A stretch of DNA of 26,466 nt from the NCBI GenBank assembly GCA_016784945.1, contig JADHTP010000013.1, positions 1-26,466 of the forward strand, given 5' to 3'. The stretch is from Deltaproteobacteria bacterium. Its GTDB lineage: Bacteria > Myxococcota_A > UBA9042 > DTJE01. The notes below the pieces were generated by a model. That model was not told the origin of the DNA. It was given only the letters and a program-made list of their open reading frames with translations, and did no database searches. How positions within the stretch are numbered: position 1 is the stretch's first letter; every line of letters begins with the position of its first letter. A program made the position numbers and the translations under genes. Below are positions 1 to 9,059 of the stretch, piece by piece.

Positions 1-696
1 TTCTGCGGGTGGGACCCGGTTCACCAGTACTATGGCTGTTCACCCACGGCCGCACAGGGACCGGCCCAGCACCCCTACACCTGCGGGTCGGTCGCCTGCA
101 CGCCCCAGTGCCAGGAAAAGGACTGCGGCCCCGACGGGTGCGGTGCGAACTGCGGGACCTGCGGCGGGGACTTCATGTGCAACGAGGCACAAAAGTGCGT
201 GTCGCCCCCCTGCCAGCCGGATTGCACGAACAAGGAATGCGGGCCCGACCTCTGCTCGGGCACCTGTGGCCTGTGTACGCCTCCCGCCGTGTGTTCGGCC
301 TTCTACAAGTGCGTTTCCCCCGGAGACGACGTGGCCCTGTTGCCCGACAAGGCCGAAGACGTGACCGTGGCGCCGGACGTCCTCTTCGACCCCGGCGCCC
401 AACCGGATGCCGGACTCCCAGTGGACCCGGGAAAACCCGTGGGGGACAAAAGTCAGATCAACCTCGATGCAAAGAATCCGAACCTCTGTCCCGACGGTTT
501 CATCAGCTCCTACGGAAAATGCGTCACGGGACCACCGATCAGCGACGATGCGGAGTCAGGAACCTGCTCGTTTCAGTCACACGGCAGCCCGGCGAACCCG
601 TTCGGGGTCTTTTCACTGATTCTTGCGACCCTGGGCCTTTTACGGGTTCAAAGGGTCGATGCACGCCGATATGAAACAAGGGAGGAGGAGACATGA
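1..696 (+). CDS. Cys-rich secreted/surface protein with MYXO-CTERM-like tail (5' partial)
   Basis: The reading frame is open from the first base of the window, so the start lies outside and the visible part is about 231 residues. It contains at least two Cys-rich units of the kind CGPDGCGxxCGxC followed by CxPxCxxKxCGPDxC, a pattern seen in large extracellular proteins of myxobacteria and relatives. An Asp/Pro-rich linker follows, then a C-terminal tail with an isolated Cys (GTCSF), a hydrophobic stretch (FGVFSLILATLGLL) and an Arg-containing end. Cys plus transmembrane helix plus basic tail resembles MYXO-CTERM-type sorting signals, so the protein is probably exported and processed at the envelope (inference). 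The stop overlaps the next start as ATGA at 693-696, so the two genes are probably translated together. The function is unknown; a structural or adhesive surface role is a guess. Confidence 0.8.
   Translation, partial: FCGWDPVHQYYGCSPTAAQGPAQHPYTCGSVACTPQCQEKDCGPDGCGANCGTCGGDFMCNEAQKCVSPPCQPDCTNKECGPDLCSGTCGLCTPPAVCSAFYKCVSPGDDVALLPDKAEDVTVAPDVLFDPGAQPDAGLPVDPGKPVGDKSQINLDAKNPNLCPDGFISSYGKCVTGPPISDDAESGTCSFQSHGSPANPFGVFSLILATLGLLRVQRVDARRYETREEET
681..690 (+). promoter_or_regulatory. Strong ribosome binding site for the Cys-rich lipoprotein gene
   Basis: A purine-rich run (GGAGGAGGAG) sits just ahead of the ATG at 693, inside the end of the upstream gene. It fixes the start of the downstream lipoprotein and supports translational coupling across the ATGA junction. 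Confidence 0.7.
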
Positions 697-2522
697 GTGT
701 TCGCCTGGCAATGACGTGGATCGGAGCCCTTGCATTGACCGTGTCGTGCGGCGGCGGCGACGGCGGGGAAAGCGATCTCACCTTCCCTGACGCGGTCCAG
801 GACAGCACGTCCGTGGACACCAGCGAGACCGGGCCCGTGAACGGTACGCCCTGTGACGACGAGGACCCCTGTACCCAGGGGGACGAATACGCCGACGGGG
901 TGTGCGCCGGGGCCCCTTACGACTGCACCACGGGGTCGCCCTTCTGCATCACCCGCAGTTGCGACGGGGAGGGCGGTTGCGTGGTCCTCAAGGTCCAGGC
1001 GTTCTTCTGTTTCGTGGACGGGGCCTGTTTCGCCGAAGACTCGGCCAATCCTTCCGATGGATGCGCCCTGTGCGACCCGGCCGTGGATCAGGATGCGTGG
1101 TCACCGGCCCCGGGGGTGACGGAGTGCTCCGACGGGGATGCCTGCACCCTGGATGACCACTGCGATAAAGGGAAGTGCGTGGGTGGACAGACCAAGGACT
1201 GCGACGACAAGAACCCCTGCACGGAGGACACCTGCGATGAGGGGCTGGGCTGCGTGCATGAAAACAGGGAAGGCGCCTGCGAGGACGGGGACCTGTGTAC
1301 CCTGGCCGACACCTGCGTGGAAGGCGTCTGCGAGGCGGGAGGGGAGGTGCCCGACTGCGACGACGGCAATCCCTGCAGCGTGGACACCTGCGTAGCGGCC
1401 ACCGGGTGCGTGAACACCGTGGACGCGGCCGTGGCGTGCAACGACGAAAACGAGTGCACCCTGGAGACCTGCGATACGCAGACGGGCTGCGGCCATGAGC
1501 CGATGGAGGGCCCCTGCGAAGACGGGGACCTGTGCACCCTGGACGACTTCTGCCAGGCAGGGGTCTGCGAAACCGGTGCCGGCGTGCCCGACTGCACGAA
1601 CGACAACGAGTGCACCGACGACTTCTGCAGCCCCCTGGCGGGCTGCATCCACGCCAACCTGCCCGGCGAATGCGACGACAACGAGTCCTGCACCATCGAC
1701 GACGTGTGCCTCGGCGGCAAGTGCACGGGCAAGAAGACCGGTGACTGCGACGTGTGCGAAGTGGTCAACACCCACGCCAACAAGGTCACGGTCCTCCAGA
1801 TGGGGACGTCGGGCCACCCGGGGCAGGGCCTGGACCTGGACGACGACCCCCTGACCTGCGCGCCTTCCACGGACTGCTCCGGGGGAATCGACAACGAACT
1901 GGGCATCCTGGCGCCCTTCGTGAACAGCGGCCTGGCCGATTCCGTGGACCAGGGACACCTCACATACATCACCGAGTTCGTGGATTTCGACAAGGAAGGG
2001 GCGCCTTTCTCCCTCAACTTCGTGGCATCCTACCTGTCGGACACCAACCCGTTCTGCGACTTCCAGTACGCCGAATGCGCCTATGTGGTCTTCCAGGACG
2101 CCCTGGACGTGGACTGCAATGCCATCATGGCCTTCGACAACGCCACCCTCGACGGTACCAAGCTCACGGCGGGCGGGACCAACTACACCTTCGGATTCCA
2201 GGCCAGCCTCATCGGGGGCGCCATCATGGTCATTTCCATCGCCAACGCCCAGATCGAGGCCAAGGTCCAGTTCACCCAGGGTGGATCGCAGATCTTCTCG
2301 GTCCAGGGATTCCTGGGAGGCGCGGTGGACAAGGCGGAACTCCTGGACACCATTGGAAAACTGCCTGACGATGTCCTGCCCATGGACAAGGAAATCGTCA
2401 TCACCATGCTGGACACCCTCATCGTGAACGACCTGGACACGGACGGAGACGGCACGCCCGACGCCGCCTCCGTGGCCATCCGGTTCGACACCATTCCCGC
2501 AAACATCGTACCCGGGGAGTAA
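693..2522 (+). CDS. Cys-rich repeat lipoprotein
   Basis: This 609-residue protein starts with a lipoprotein signal peptide. The lipobox LTVSC puts the lipidated Cys at residue 19, and Gly at +2 fits outer-membrane sorting. Residues about 50-355 are tandem Cys-rich units of the type CxDGxxCTxxDxCxxGxC and CDDxNPCTxDxCxxxxGC, resembling the slime-mould-type Cys-rich repeat found in many deltaproteobacterial surface proteins. The regular Cys spacing suggests disulfide-bonded modules outside the cytoplasm. Residues about 355-609 form a separate, largely Cys-poor domain that ends with an Asp-rich calcium-binding-like DTDGDGTPD segment near residue 582. The gene overlaps the upstream Cys-rich gene by 4 nt, so the two probably act together at the cell surface. 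No enzymatic motif is visible and the specific function is unknown. Confidence 0.85.
   Translation: MSVRLAMTWIGALALTVSCGGGDGGESDLTFPDAVQDSTSVDTSETGPVNGTPCDDEDPCTQGDEYADGVCAGAPYDCTTGSPFCITRSCDGEGGCVVLKVQAFFCFVDGACFAEDSANPSDGCALCDPAVDQDAWSPAPGVTECSDGDACTLDDHCDKGKCVGGQTKDCDDKNPCTEDTCDEGLGCVHENREGACEDGDLCTLADTCVEGVCEAGGEVPDCDDGNPCSVDTCVAATGCVNTVDAAVACNDENECTLETCDTQTGCGHEPMEGPCEDGDLCTLDDFCQAGVCETGAGVPDCTNDNECTDDFCSPLAGCIHANLPGECDDNESCTIDDVCLGGKCTGKKTGDCDVCEVVNTHANKVTVLQMGTSGHPGQGLDLDDDPLTCAPSTDCSGGIDNELGILAPFVNSGLADSVDQGHLTYITEFVDFDKEGAPFSLNFVASYLSDTNPFCDFQYAECAYVVFQDALDVDCNAIMAFDNATLDGTKLTAGGTNYTFGFQASLIGGAIMVISIANAQIEAKVQFTQGGSQIFSVQGFLGGAVDKAELLDTIGKLPDDVLPMDKEIVITMLDTLIVNDLDTDGDGTPDAASVAIRFDTIPANIVPGE
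1275..1750 (+). repeat. Internal tandem Cys-rich repeat, period about 79 codons
   Basis: The segment starting with GACEDGDLCTL near 1272 is repeated as GPCEDGDLCTL about 237 nt later. Each long unit contains two DNPCT/NECT-type subunits. DNA similarity is also visible (gacggggacctgtg occurs in both), which points to relatively recent internal duplication within the lipoprotein gene. Confidence 0.6.
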
Positions 2523-2548
2523 TTGAGACGACGGAGCACGAGGCAGCC

Positions 2549-3004
2549 ATGGCAGATGTAAAGGCGACGGCCCGCTGGAAAAGACGGCTCACCGAGTACA
2601 TTCGCGCCGCCGGGGGCCACGTCACGGCCCCGCGCATGCGGGTGGCGGAGGTCTTCTTCAGCATGGCCGGCCACCCGGGCATCGAGGAACTGGCCACGGA
2701 GGTCCACAAGCGTCACAAGGGCATCGGGAATGCCACGGTCTATCGCACCATGAGGCTCCTGTGCGACTCGGGCCTGGCCGTCATGCGGGAGTTCGGAGAC
2801 GGTTTCGCTCGGTACGAGGCCCGGAACCCCGAGGCGCACCACGACCACATCATCTGCACCCATTGCGGCAAGATCATCGAATTCGGGGAAGATGCCATCG
2901 AGGAACTCCAGGAAAACGTTACCCGCCGGCACGGTTTCCTGATGAAGAGCCACCGGCTCGAGATCTACGGACTCTGTGGCGAATGCCTGAAGGCCGAACG
3001 CTGA
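2549..3004 (+). CDS. Fur-family metal-responsive transcriptional regulator
   Basis: This 151-residue protein has normal Fur length. The N-terminal winged helix includes the recognition segment GNATVYRTMRLL (about residues 60-71). The dimerisation and metal-binding domain carries HHDH (97-100), Glu90, Glu111 and His42, which line up with the metal-site residues of Fur. Two CxxC pairs, C103/C106 and C143/C146, form the classical structural zinc site. Positions that are Asp in the peroxide sensor PerR are Glu here (RYE and IIEF), which favours a Fur-type rather than PerR-type sensor; Zur cannot be excluded. The start follows the Cys-rich lipoprotein stop by 26 nt, so it may be transcribed with it. 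It converges on the epimerase gene with only 13 nt between the stops. The target genes cannot be told from this window. Confidence 0.95.
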   Translation: MADVKATARWKRRLTEYIRAAGGHVTAPRMRVAEVFFSMAGHPGIEELATEVHKRHKGIGNATVYRTMRLLCDSGLAVMREFGDGFARYEARNPEAHHDHIICTHCGKIIEFGEDAIEELQENVTRRHGFLMKSHRLEIYGLCGECLKAER

Positions 3005-3017
3005 GCGTCCCGCGGGA

Positions 3018-3998
3018 TCAGGGGATCCGGTCGACCTCCCTCAACCAGTCCACGGTATCGCGAATGGTGTCCAGAAGGGGGCGGGGCTGGTAGCCCAGTT
3101 CCCGGGTGGCCTTGTCGTGGAGGATGACCTTGTTCCCCCGCAGCACCTCAAGGGACCCGCTGGTGTAACGGGGCCGGCCACCGGTGATCCGGCTGAACAG
3201 GGTGACGAAGGGAGCGCCGATCCGGGCCATCCACATGGGCGACACGAACCGAGGCGGGGGCGTTGAGGTCACTTCGTGCACCGCCCGGGCCAGGTCAGGG
3301 AACTCCACCCGATTGCCCGGCAGCAGGTAGGTTTCGCCCTTGCGGCCCTTGGTTTCGGCAGCCATGGCGCCCTGGATCACGTCGCGGACGTCAACGAAAT
3401 TGTATCCCGCGCCGATGAGGGCGGGGAATCGACCGGTGGCCAGTTGCTCCACGGTTTCACCCATGAGCGAGGGCTTGTAGTCGTGGGGACCCAGCACACC
3501 CGTGGGATTGACGGCCACGGCGTCCAGGCCCTTTTCCACCCCCGCGAGAACCTCCCGCCAACCGGCGGCCTTGGATCGGTTGTAGGGCAGGTACTCGCCG
3601 TCCTCCACCAGTCGCCGCGTCTCGTCGATGGGTTCGTCCAGTGGGTGATCGGCAAAGGCATGGATGGAGCTGAAGTGCACCAGGCGCCGGACATCGCTTG
3701 CCAGGCAGGCGGCCACCACGTTGCGGGTGCCGCCCACGTTCACTTCCCTCACCAGGGGGATTTCGCGCCTCTCCACGGTGATGTGGCCCGCCAGGTGATA
3801 GACCACCTCCGCCCCCTGGAACAGGCAGGCCAGCGACACCGGGTCCCGGACGTCCCCCTTGACGTGCTCCAGGTCCAGCCCGTCGATGGCGCGCGTATCT
3901 TCCCGGACCAGGACCCGCAGGGTGTCACCCCTTTCCAGCAGGGCGCGGGTCAGGTTGGCTCCGATATGGCCCGTGGCCCCGGTCATCGCCACCAGCAT
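3018..3998 (-). CDS. NAD(P)-dependent epimerase/dehydratase (extended SDR, dihydroflavonol reductase-like)
   Basis: This 326-residue protein is a typical extended short-chain dehydrogenase. The Rossmann nucleotide-binding motif TGATGHIG lies at residues 6-13, and DVRD near 49-52 contacts the cofactor region. The catalytic pair is Tyr139 and Lys143 (YNRSK), with Ser110/Ser111 (HFSSIH) upstream. The NPTGVLGPHD segment resembles dihydroflavonol 4-reductase, 3-beta-hydroxysteroid dehydrogenase and HpnA-type sugar epimerase relatives, so it probably oxidises, reduces or epimerises a sugar or small lipid substrate with NAD(P). The substrate cannot be read from sequence. It is the second gene of a two-gene minus-strand unit, 17 nt after a barrel-protein gene, with a clear AAGGAG ribosome binding site ahead of the ATG. 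Confidence 0.93.
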   Translation of the reverse strand: MLVAMTGATGHIGANLTRALLERGDTLRVLVREDTRAIDGLDLEHVKGDVRDPVSLACLFQGAEVVYHLAGHITVERREIPLVREVNVGGTRNVVAACLASDVRRLVHFSSIHAFADHPLDEPIDETRRLVEDGEYLPYNRSKAAGWREVLAGVEKGLDAVAVNPTGVLGPHDYKPSLMGETVEQLATGRFPALIGAGYNFVDVRDVIQGAMAAETKGRKGETYLLPGNRVEFPDLARAVHEVTSTPPPRFVSPMWMARIGAPFVTLFSRITGGRPRYTSGSLEVLRGNKVILHDKATRELGYQPRPLLDTIRDTVDWLREVDRIP

Positions 3999-4015
3999 TG
4001 GCGTTCTCCTTTTTC

Positions 4016-4546
4016 TCAGAATTCCAGTCCGAATACGGGCAACAGGCCGAAGTATACGGTCCGGTACCCGGGCAGTTCGCCGGCCACCTCGAAACCCAGG
4101 TCAACGAAAAGAGCGAGGTTATCGAGGCGGAAACGCAGTCCCGGCCCGAACACGCCGCCAAGGAAATAGTTGAACGATGTGAAATCGCTGTACTGGTGCT
4201 GGGAACCCAACAGGATGTGGGCCCTGAATGTGGGTTCCAGGCCGTGACCCGCTTCCACCTTGACCAGGAAACCGGGCTGGATGGCCCAGCCGAAATACCG
4301 GTGGTTGGAGGCGAACCTCGCACCCATGGCGAACCAGATGGGGCCTTCGATCTGGTACTCGGACTGGGCGGTCAGGGCGCCGGCGTATCGGCAATCCGGG
4401 ATGTCAGACTTGACGCCGAACAGGACCCCGAAACCCATGGACCAGGCCGATCGGGCGCTGGCCGTCGATGGCGCGATCACGGCCACGGCCAGGGTGGCCG
4501 CAAGGATCATCGCCATTGTGGTTGTCGGTGCCAGTTTCAATCTCAT
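4016..4546 (-). CDS. Small predicted outer-membrane beta-barrel protein
   Basis: This 176-residue protein starts with a Sec signal peptide (basic MRLK, hydrophobic core to about residue 28, likely cleavage after STASA near 31). The mature part is about 145 residues of alternating hydrophobic and polar residues rich in Gly, Phe and Tyr, and it ends in a hydrophobic C-terminus with terminal Phe (GLLPVFGLEF). That is typical of an eight-strand outer-membrane barrel. No catalytic motif is seen. It precedes the epimerase gene by 17 nt in the same transcript, and its promoter region is shared divergently with the mrfB-like gene. The family is not recognised; a periplasmic lipocalin-like fold is a less likely alternative. 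Confidence 0.72.
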   Translation of the reverse strand: MRLKLAPTTTMAMILAATLAVAVIAPSTASARSAWSMGFGVLFGVKSDIPDCRYAGALTAQSEYQIEGPIWFAMGARFASNHRYFGWAIQPGFLVKVEAGHGLEPTFRAHILLGSQHQYSDFTSFNYFLGGVFGPGLRFRLDNLALFVDLGFEVAGELPGYRTVYFGLLPVFGLEF

Positions 4547-4609
4547 CCCCGCATCGGTGGGGAAACTACCATATATCGGAAGGGTGGATTACGGGTCGTC
4601 CATCTGGCG

Positions 4610-4615
4610 TAGAAT
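4610..4615 (+). promoter_or_regulatory. Candidate -10 element directly upstream of the mrfB-like start
   Basis: TAGAAT matches five of six TATAAT positions and ends 6 nt before the ATG at 4622. If used, transcription would begin at or next to the start codon, giving a leaderless or nearly leaderless mRNA. No good -35 hexamer is visible. The only weak Shine-Dalgarno-like sequence is GGGG just ahead of the ATG. Confidence 0.35.
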
Positions 4616-4621
4616 GGGGTC

Positions 4622-5707
4622 ATGTCCAGGGACCGCCACGACGAAATCGCCGTCCTTCTCAGGCAACGCCTCGAGGCGTTGCGGAAAAGGGATGCCGAGG
4701 TGGCGATCCGTCCCAGGACCGAAAACCGCGCAAAGGCCCCGGAGCCCGGGTGGGATCCCGGGGCGGCCCTGCAGCTGAGGGGGCGCTGGATTGCCGACCA
4801 GGTGGGAGGGAGCCTGGAGACCATGCTGAAGGCCCGGGCCGTGGCGCCGTACTCCGACCTCCTGGAAGTCACCACCACTCGGACCGGGGTCCTGGAAGAC
4901 CGTCCATGGGAACGTCCACGGGCCGCCCTGGAGGCGTCACTCTGGCTGCTCCCAGGCATCCGGGACGCCACCATGAAACTCCTGAACCGGGACGGGTTTC
5001 GCGACCTGTCCGGGCTGACAGACCACCCGCGGTTCGGTCCGTCGGCCAGGAAGGTGCTCCGGTTGATCCAGAGGGGAAAACCGGAACGTCTCATGGATCA
5101 CATCGGGTTTCGCGGGGGGCGGGGCCACCTCCTGTCCCTGGCCCTGGCAGGCCTGTACGACCCGGATCAGCTGTTGTTCCTGGACATCGAAACCATGGGG
5201 CTCTTCGGGGGCAGCCCCGTGATCCAGGTGGGCCTGGCGTGGATTGAGGGACCGGACCTGAGGATCAGGCAGCTGGTGGCACGGACTCCCGAGGGCGAAG
5301 ACGGGCTGGTACGCGAGACCGTGGAGGCCCTGGAGGCCAGCCCCGCCCTGGTCACCTTCAACGGGCGGGCCTTTGATTTTCCCTACATATGCCAGAGAGC
5401 CGCCTTCTACGGCAGGCCGGTGACCTGCGATCCGGTCCATTTCGACCTCCTTCCCTATTCCCGCCGGGTCTGGAAGGGACGCACGTCGAACTGCCGGCTC
5501 GGAACCCTGGCGAGGGAGGTGCTGGGCCTAAAACGTCACGAGGACGTCTCCGGCGCCCTGGTTCCCCGTTTCTACCAGGACTACCTGGAGGATCCCGAGG
5601 AACGATACGGTCTCCTGGCCGGCATCGTGAACCACAACCTGGATGACATGGTGGAGATGGTCCTTCTATTCGAAAGGCTCATGAAGGAATGCCAGGGAGG
5701 CCTGTGA
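4622..5707 (+). CDS. mrfB: MrfB/YprB-like RNase H-fold DEDD exonuclease
   Basis: This 361-residue protein has the YprB-type RNase H-like domain. Motif I is LFLDIET (Asp188, Glu190), motif II is VTFNGRAFDFP (Asp252), HFDLLPY (His273, Asp275) follows, and the last acidic motif is HNLDDM (about 338-342). These are metal-ligand residues of DEDD-type 3'-5' exonucleases. An N-terminal region of about 180 residues, including LLEVTTTRTGVL, precedes it. In Bacillus subtilis MrfB works with the helicase MrfA in a nucleotide excision pathway for mitomycin C damage. The next gene here encodes exactly that helicase, with overlapping ends, so the pairing supports the same repair role. The ATG at 4622 is the first in-frame start and lies near a TAGAAT box. 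Confidence 0.92.
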   Translation: MSRDRHDEIAVLLRQRLEALRKRDAEVAIRPRTENRAKAPEPGWDPGAALQLRGRWIADQVGGSLETMLKARAVAPYSDLLEVTTTRTGVLEDRPWERPRAALEASLWLLPGIRDATMKLLNRDGFRDLSGLTDHPRFGPSARKVLRLIQRGKPERLMDHIGFRGGRGHLLSLALAGLYDPDQLLFLDIETMGLFGGSPVIQVGLAWIEGPDLRIRQLVARTPEGEDGLVRETVEALEASPALVTFNGRAFDFPYICQRAAFYGRPVTCDPVHFDLLPYSRRVWKGRTSNCRLGTLAREVLGLKRHEDVSGALVPRFYQDYLEDPEERYGLLAGIVNHNLDDMVEMVLLFERLMKECQGGL

Positions 5708-7953
5708 CAAGGTTGAAATCGCTCTTCGACAAGGTCAGGTCGCTGGAAACCGCAAAGTGGTACCGGAACCAGGTGACGGCCGTCCACACCATCCCCCCGA
5801 GGGAGGTTATCAACGCACCGATCCCGCAGAACGCCCACCAGGCCGTGCGCGAACTCCTTCACGCCCGGGGCATCGGGGGCCTCTGGGCGCACCAGGCCGA
5901 GGCCTTCGAGATGGCAACGGCCGGCCAGGACCTGGTGATCGCCACTTCCACGGCTTCGGGCAAGACCTTTTCCTTCGTGCTGCCCGTGCTGGACGCCCTG
6001 GCCCGGGACGAGGAGGCCACGGCCCTGTTCCTCTATCCCCTGAAGGCTCTGACCAACGACCAGCAGGCCATCCTGCAGGGCGTCGAGGACGATTCGGGAA
6101 TCGATCTCGCCCCGGCCGTGTACGACGGGGACACGCCCAGAGCCCGGCGCCCCCGCATCCGCCAGGAGTCCCGCATCGTCCTGTCCAACCCCTTCGAACT
6201 CCATGAAACCCTCCCCTACCACCACCTGTGGCGCCGGTTCATGGCCAACCTGCGGTACGTGGTCATCGACGAGTCCCACCGCTATACCGGCGTGTTCGGG
6301 TCCCACGTGGCCCAGCTGATCCGTCGCCTTCTCCGGGTGGCCGAGGCCTATGGCGCGAACCCGGGATTCATCTGCACGTCCGCGTCCATCGCCAACCCCG
6401 GGGAGCATGCATCCCGCCTCACCTCCCGCCCCTGCGCCGTGGTGGATCGGGACGGTTCGCCCGCCGGCCAGCGATACCTGGTCCTTTTCGATTCGTCGAA
6501 ATCCGATTCCGGGTCTCCCCACGTGCAGACCCGGGACGTGTTCCGTCACCTCCTGCAGTCAGGACTCAAGACCCTGTGCTTCACCCAGTCCCGCAAGACG
6601 GCGGAATTCGTGGCCGCGCTGGCCCTGACCGACGACCCGCCCCTGCCCGTGGCCCCCTACCGCGCCGGCTACCTGCCCGCGGAACGCCGCAGGCTGGAGC
6701 AGTCCTTCAAGGACGGACGACTGCGCGGGATCATCTCCACCACGGCCCTGGAACTGGGCATCGACATCGGGGACCTGGACGCCGTGGTGGTGTCTGGGTA
6801 CCCGGGGGCCATCAGCACTTTCTGGCAACAGATCGGACGGGGCGGACGGCGCGGCGATGAGTCCCTCGGCGTCTACGTGGCCCTGGACAGTATCATCGAT
6901 CAATACCTGGTCAAGAATCCCCAAAGGCTGCTGTCCAGGGAGTACGAGACCGCCACCGTGGACCTCAACAACGAGCACATCCTGGCTGGCCACCTCCTGT
7001 GCGCGGCCAGCGAACTGCCCGTGGTCGTGCCAAAAGGCCAGGAACCGGAGCAGAGCGTGGTCAAGGGGCTGGCCGGGAGCGGCCTCCTCCACGAGACCGA
7101 TCACGGCTACATCTATGCCGGCATCACCCGGCCCCAGGAAGCGGTGAAGCTGGACCGCATCGGGGACGCCACCGTGGACCTGGTTGATGCCGACACAGAG
7201 GATCTGCTCGAAACCATCGACTTCGACCGCGCCCTGCGCGAGGCCTTCCCCGGCGCGGTGTACCTTCACCAGGCCACCAGCTGGCTGGTGGAGGACCTGG
7301 ACCTGGACGAGTTCAAGGCCACCCTGCGGCGCAAGAAGGTGGACTACTACACCCAGGCCCACCTGAACAAGGCCGCCGAGGTGCTCGAAACCTTCCGGAC
7401 CGAGCCCCTGGGGCCGACCCTGGCCAGCGTGGGCCGGATCCGGGTGCGGCAACAGGTTACTGGATTCCTGCGCAAGCGGTACGACCACGTGGTGGGAGGA
7501 GGCGACCTGGAGATGCCCGAACGACGGCTGGAGACCGTCGCCGTGTGGATCGACATGGAAATGGAGCATGGGCAGGGCACCCGGGACTTCATGGGGGCCA
7601 TCCACGCCCTGGAGCACACCCTGGTGGGCATCGCCCCCCTTGTTCTTTCCTGCGACCCCGCGGACCTGGCCGGGTTCTCCACACTCATGGCCCCCCACTC
7701 GGGGCTGCCGTCCATGTACATCTACGACGGCTACGAAGGCGGCATCGGCCTGACCGACCGGGTCATGGACCACCTTGTCCCCATCCTGGAGACCGTCAAC
7801 GACGTGCTGTCGAGCTGCCCCTGCGAGGTCGGATGCCCGGCCTGTTGCCTGTCCCCGCGATGCGGCAACGACAACCAGCCCATGGACAAGAAAGGCGCCG
7901 TCGCCCTGGTGTCCCTGATCCTGGGCGACCGGTCCCGGGCACGGGTGAGCTGA
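5704..7953 (+). CDS. mrfA: MrfA/YprA-like DEAD/DEAH-box DNA repair helicase with C-terminal zinc-binding domain
   Basis: This is a superfamily 2 helicase of about 749 residues. Motif I is TSTASGKT (81-88), motif Ia is YPLKALTNDQ, motif II is DESH (189-192), TSASI is motif III, TTALELGID is motif V and QQIGRGGRRG is motif VI. The C-terminal DUF1998-type region ends in a four-Cys cluster (CPCEVGCPACC...RCGNDNQP), as in MrfA, where it holds a metal site. The family unwinds DNA 3'-5' in a UvrABC-independent excision pathway. I chose the GTG at 5704 because it overlaps the mrfB stop as GTGA and has GGGAGG upstream, though the spacing is short. The ATG at 5689, adding five residues, is the alternative. 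It converges on recA with 19 nt between stops. Confidence 0.93.
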   Translation: MTRLKSLFDKVRSLETAKWYRNQVTAVHTIPPREVINAPIPQNAHQAVRELLHARGIGGLWAHQAEAFEMATAGQDLVIATSTASGKTFSFVLPVLDALARDEEATALFLYPLKALTNDQQAILQGVEDDSGIDLAPAVYDGDTPRARRPRIRQESRIVLSNPFELHETLPYHHLWRRFMANLRYVVIDESHRYTGVFGSHVAQLIRRLLRVAEAYGANPGFICTSASIANPGEHASRLTSRPCAVVDRDGSPAGQRYLVLFDSSKSDSGSPHVQTRDVFRHLLQSGLKTLCFTQSRKTAEFVAALALTDDPPLPVAPYRAGYLPAERRRLEQSFKDGRLRGIISTTALELGIDIGDLDAVVVSGYPGAISTFWQQIGRGGRRGDESLGVYVALDSIIDQYLVKNPQRLLSREYETATVDLNNEHILAGHLLCAASELPVVVPKGQEPEQSVVKGLAGSGLLHETDHGYIYAGITRPQEAVKLDRIGDATVDLVDADTEDLLETIDFDRALREAFPGAVYLHQATSWLVEDLDLDEFKATLRRKKVDYYTQAHLNKAAEVLETFRTEPLGPTLASVGRIRVRQQVTGFLRKRYDHVVGGGDLEMPERRLETVAVWIDMEMEHGQGTRDFMGAIHALEHTLVGIAPLVLSCDPADLAGFSTLMAPHSGLPSMYIYDGYEGGIGLTDRVMDHLVPILETVNDVLSSCPCEVGCPACCLSPRCGNDNQPMDKKGAVALVSLILGDRSRARVS

Positions 7954-7972
7954 TCACAACCCGTCCGTCCGG

Positions 7973-9013
<1,041 letters not shown>

Positions 9014-9034
9014 TTTCCACAACTCCTTTCCGGG

Positions 9035-9049
9035 CCGGCAAAACGCCGG
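9035..9049 (-). promoter_or_regulatory. Small GC-rich hairpin between comM and recA
   Basis: CCGGC and GCCGG form a 5-bp stem with a 5-nt loop in the 46-nt gap, ahead of the recA ribosome binding site. There is no following T-run, so it is not a convincing terminator. It could affect read-through or mRNA stability. Confidence 0.25.
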
Positions 9050-9059
9050 TTCCCGATGG

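Noticed and set aside
1088..2017. Long minus-strand frame across the Cys-rich lipoprotein gene
   Set aside because: Shadow of the repeat-containing plus-strand gene; low-complexity Ser/Gln/Pro content and no motifs.
5581..6549. Long minus-strand frame across mrfB-mrfA
   Set aside because: Opposite-strand shadow in GC-rich coding DNA; the plus-strand genes have clear motifs.
6559..7773. 404-residue minus-strand frame within mrfA
   Set aside because: Shadow of a helicase with unmistakable motifs; no recognisable domain of its own.
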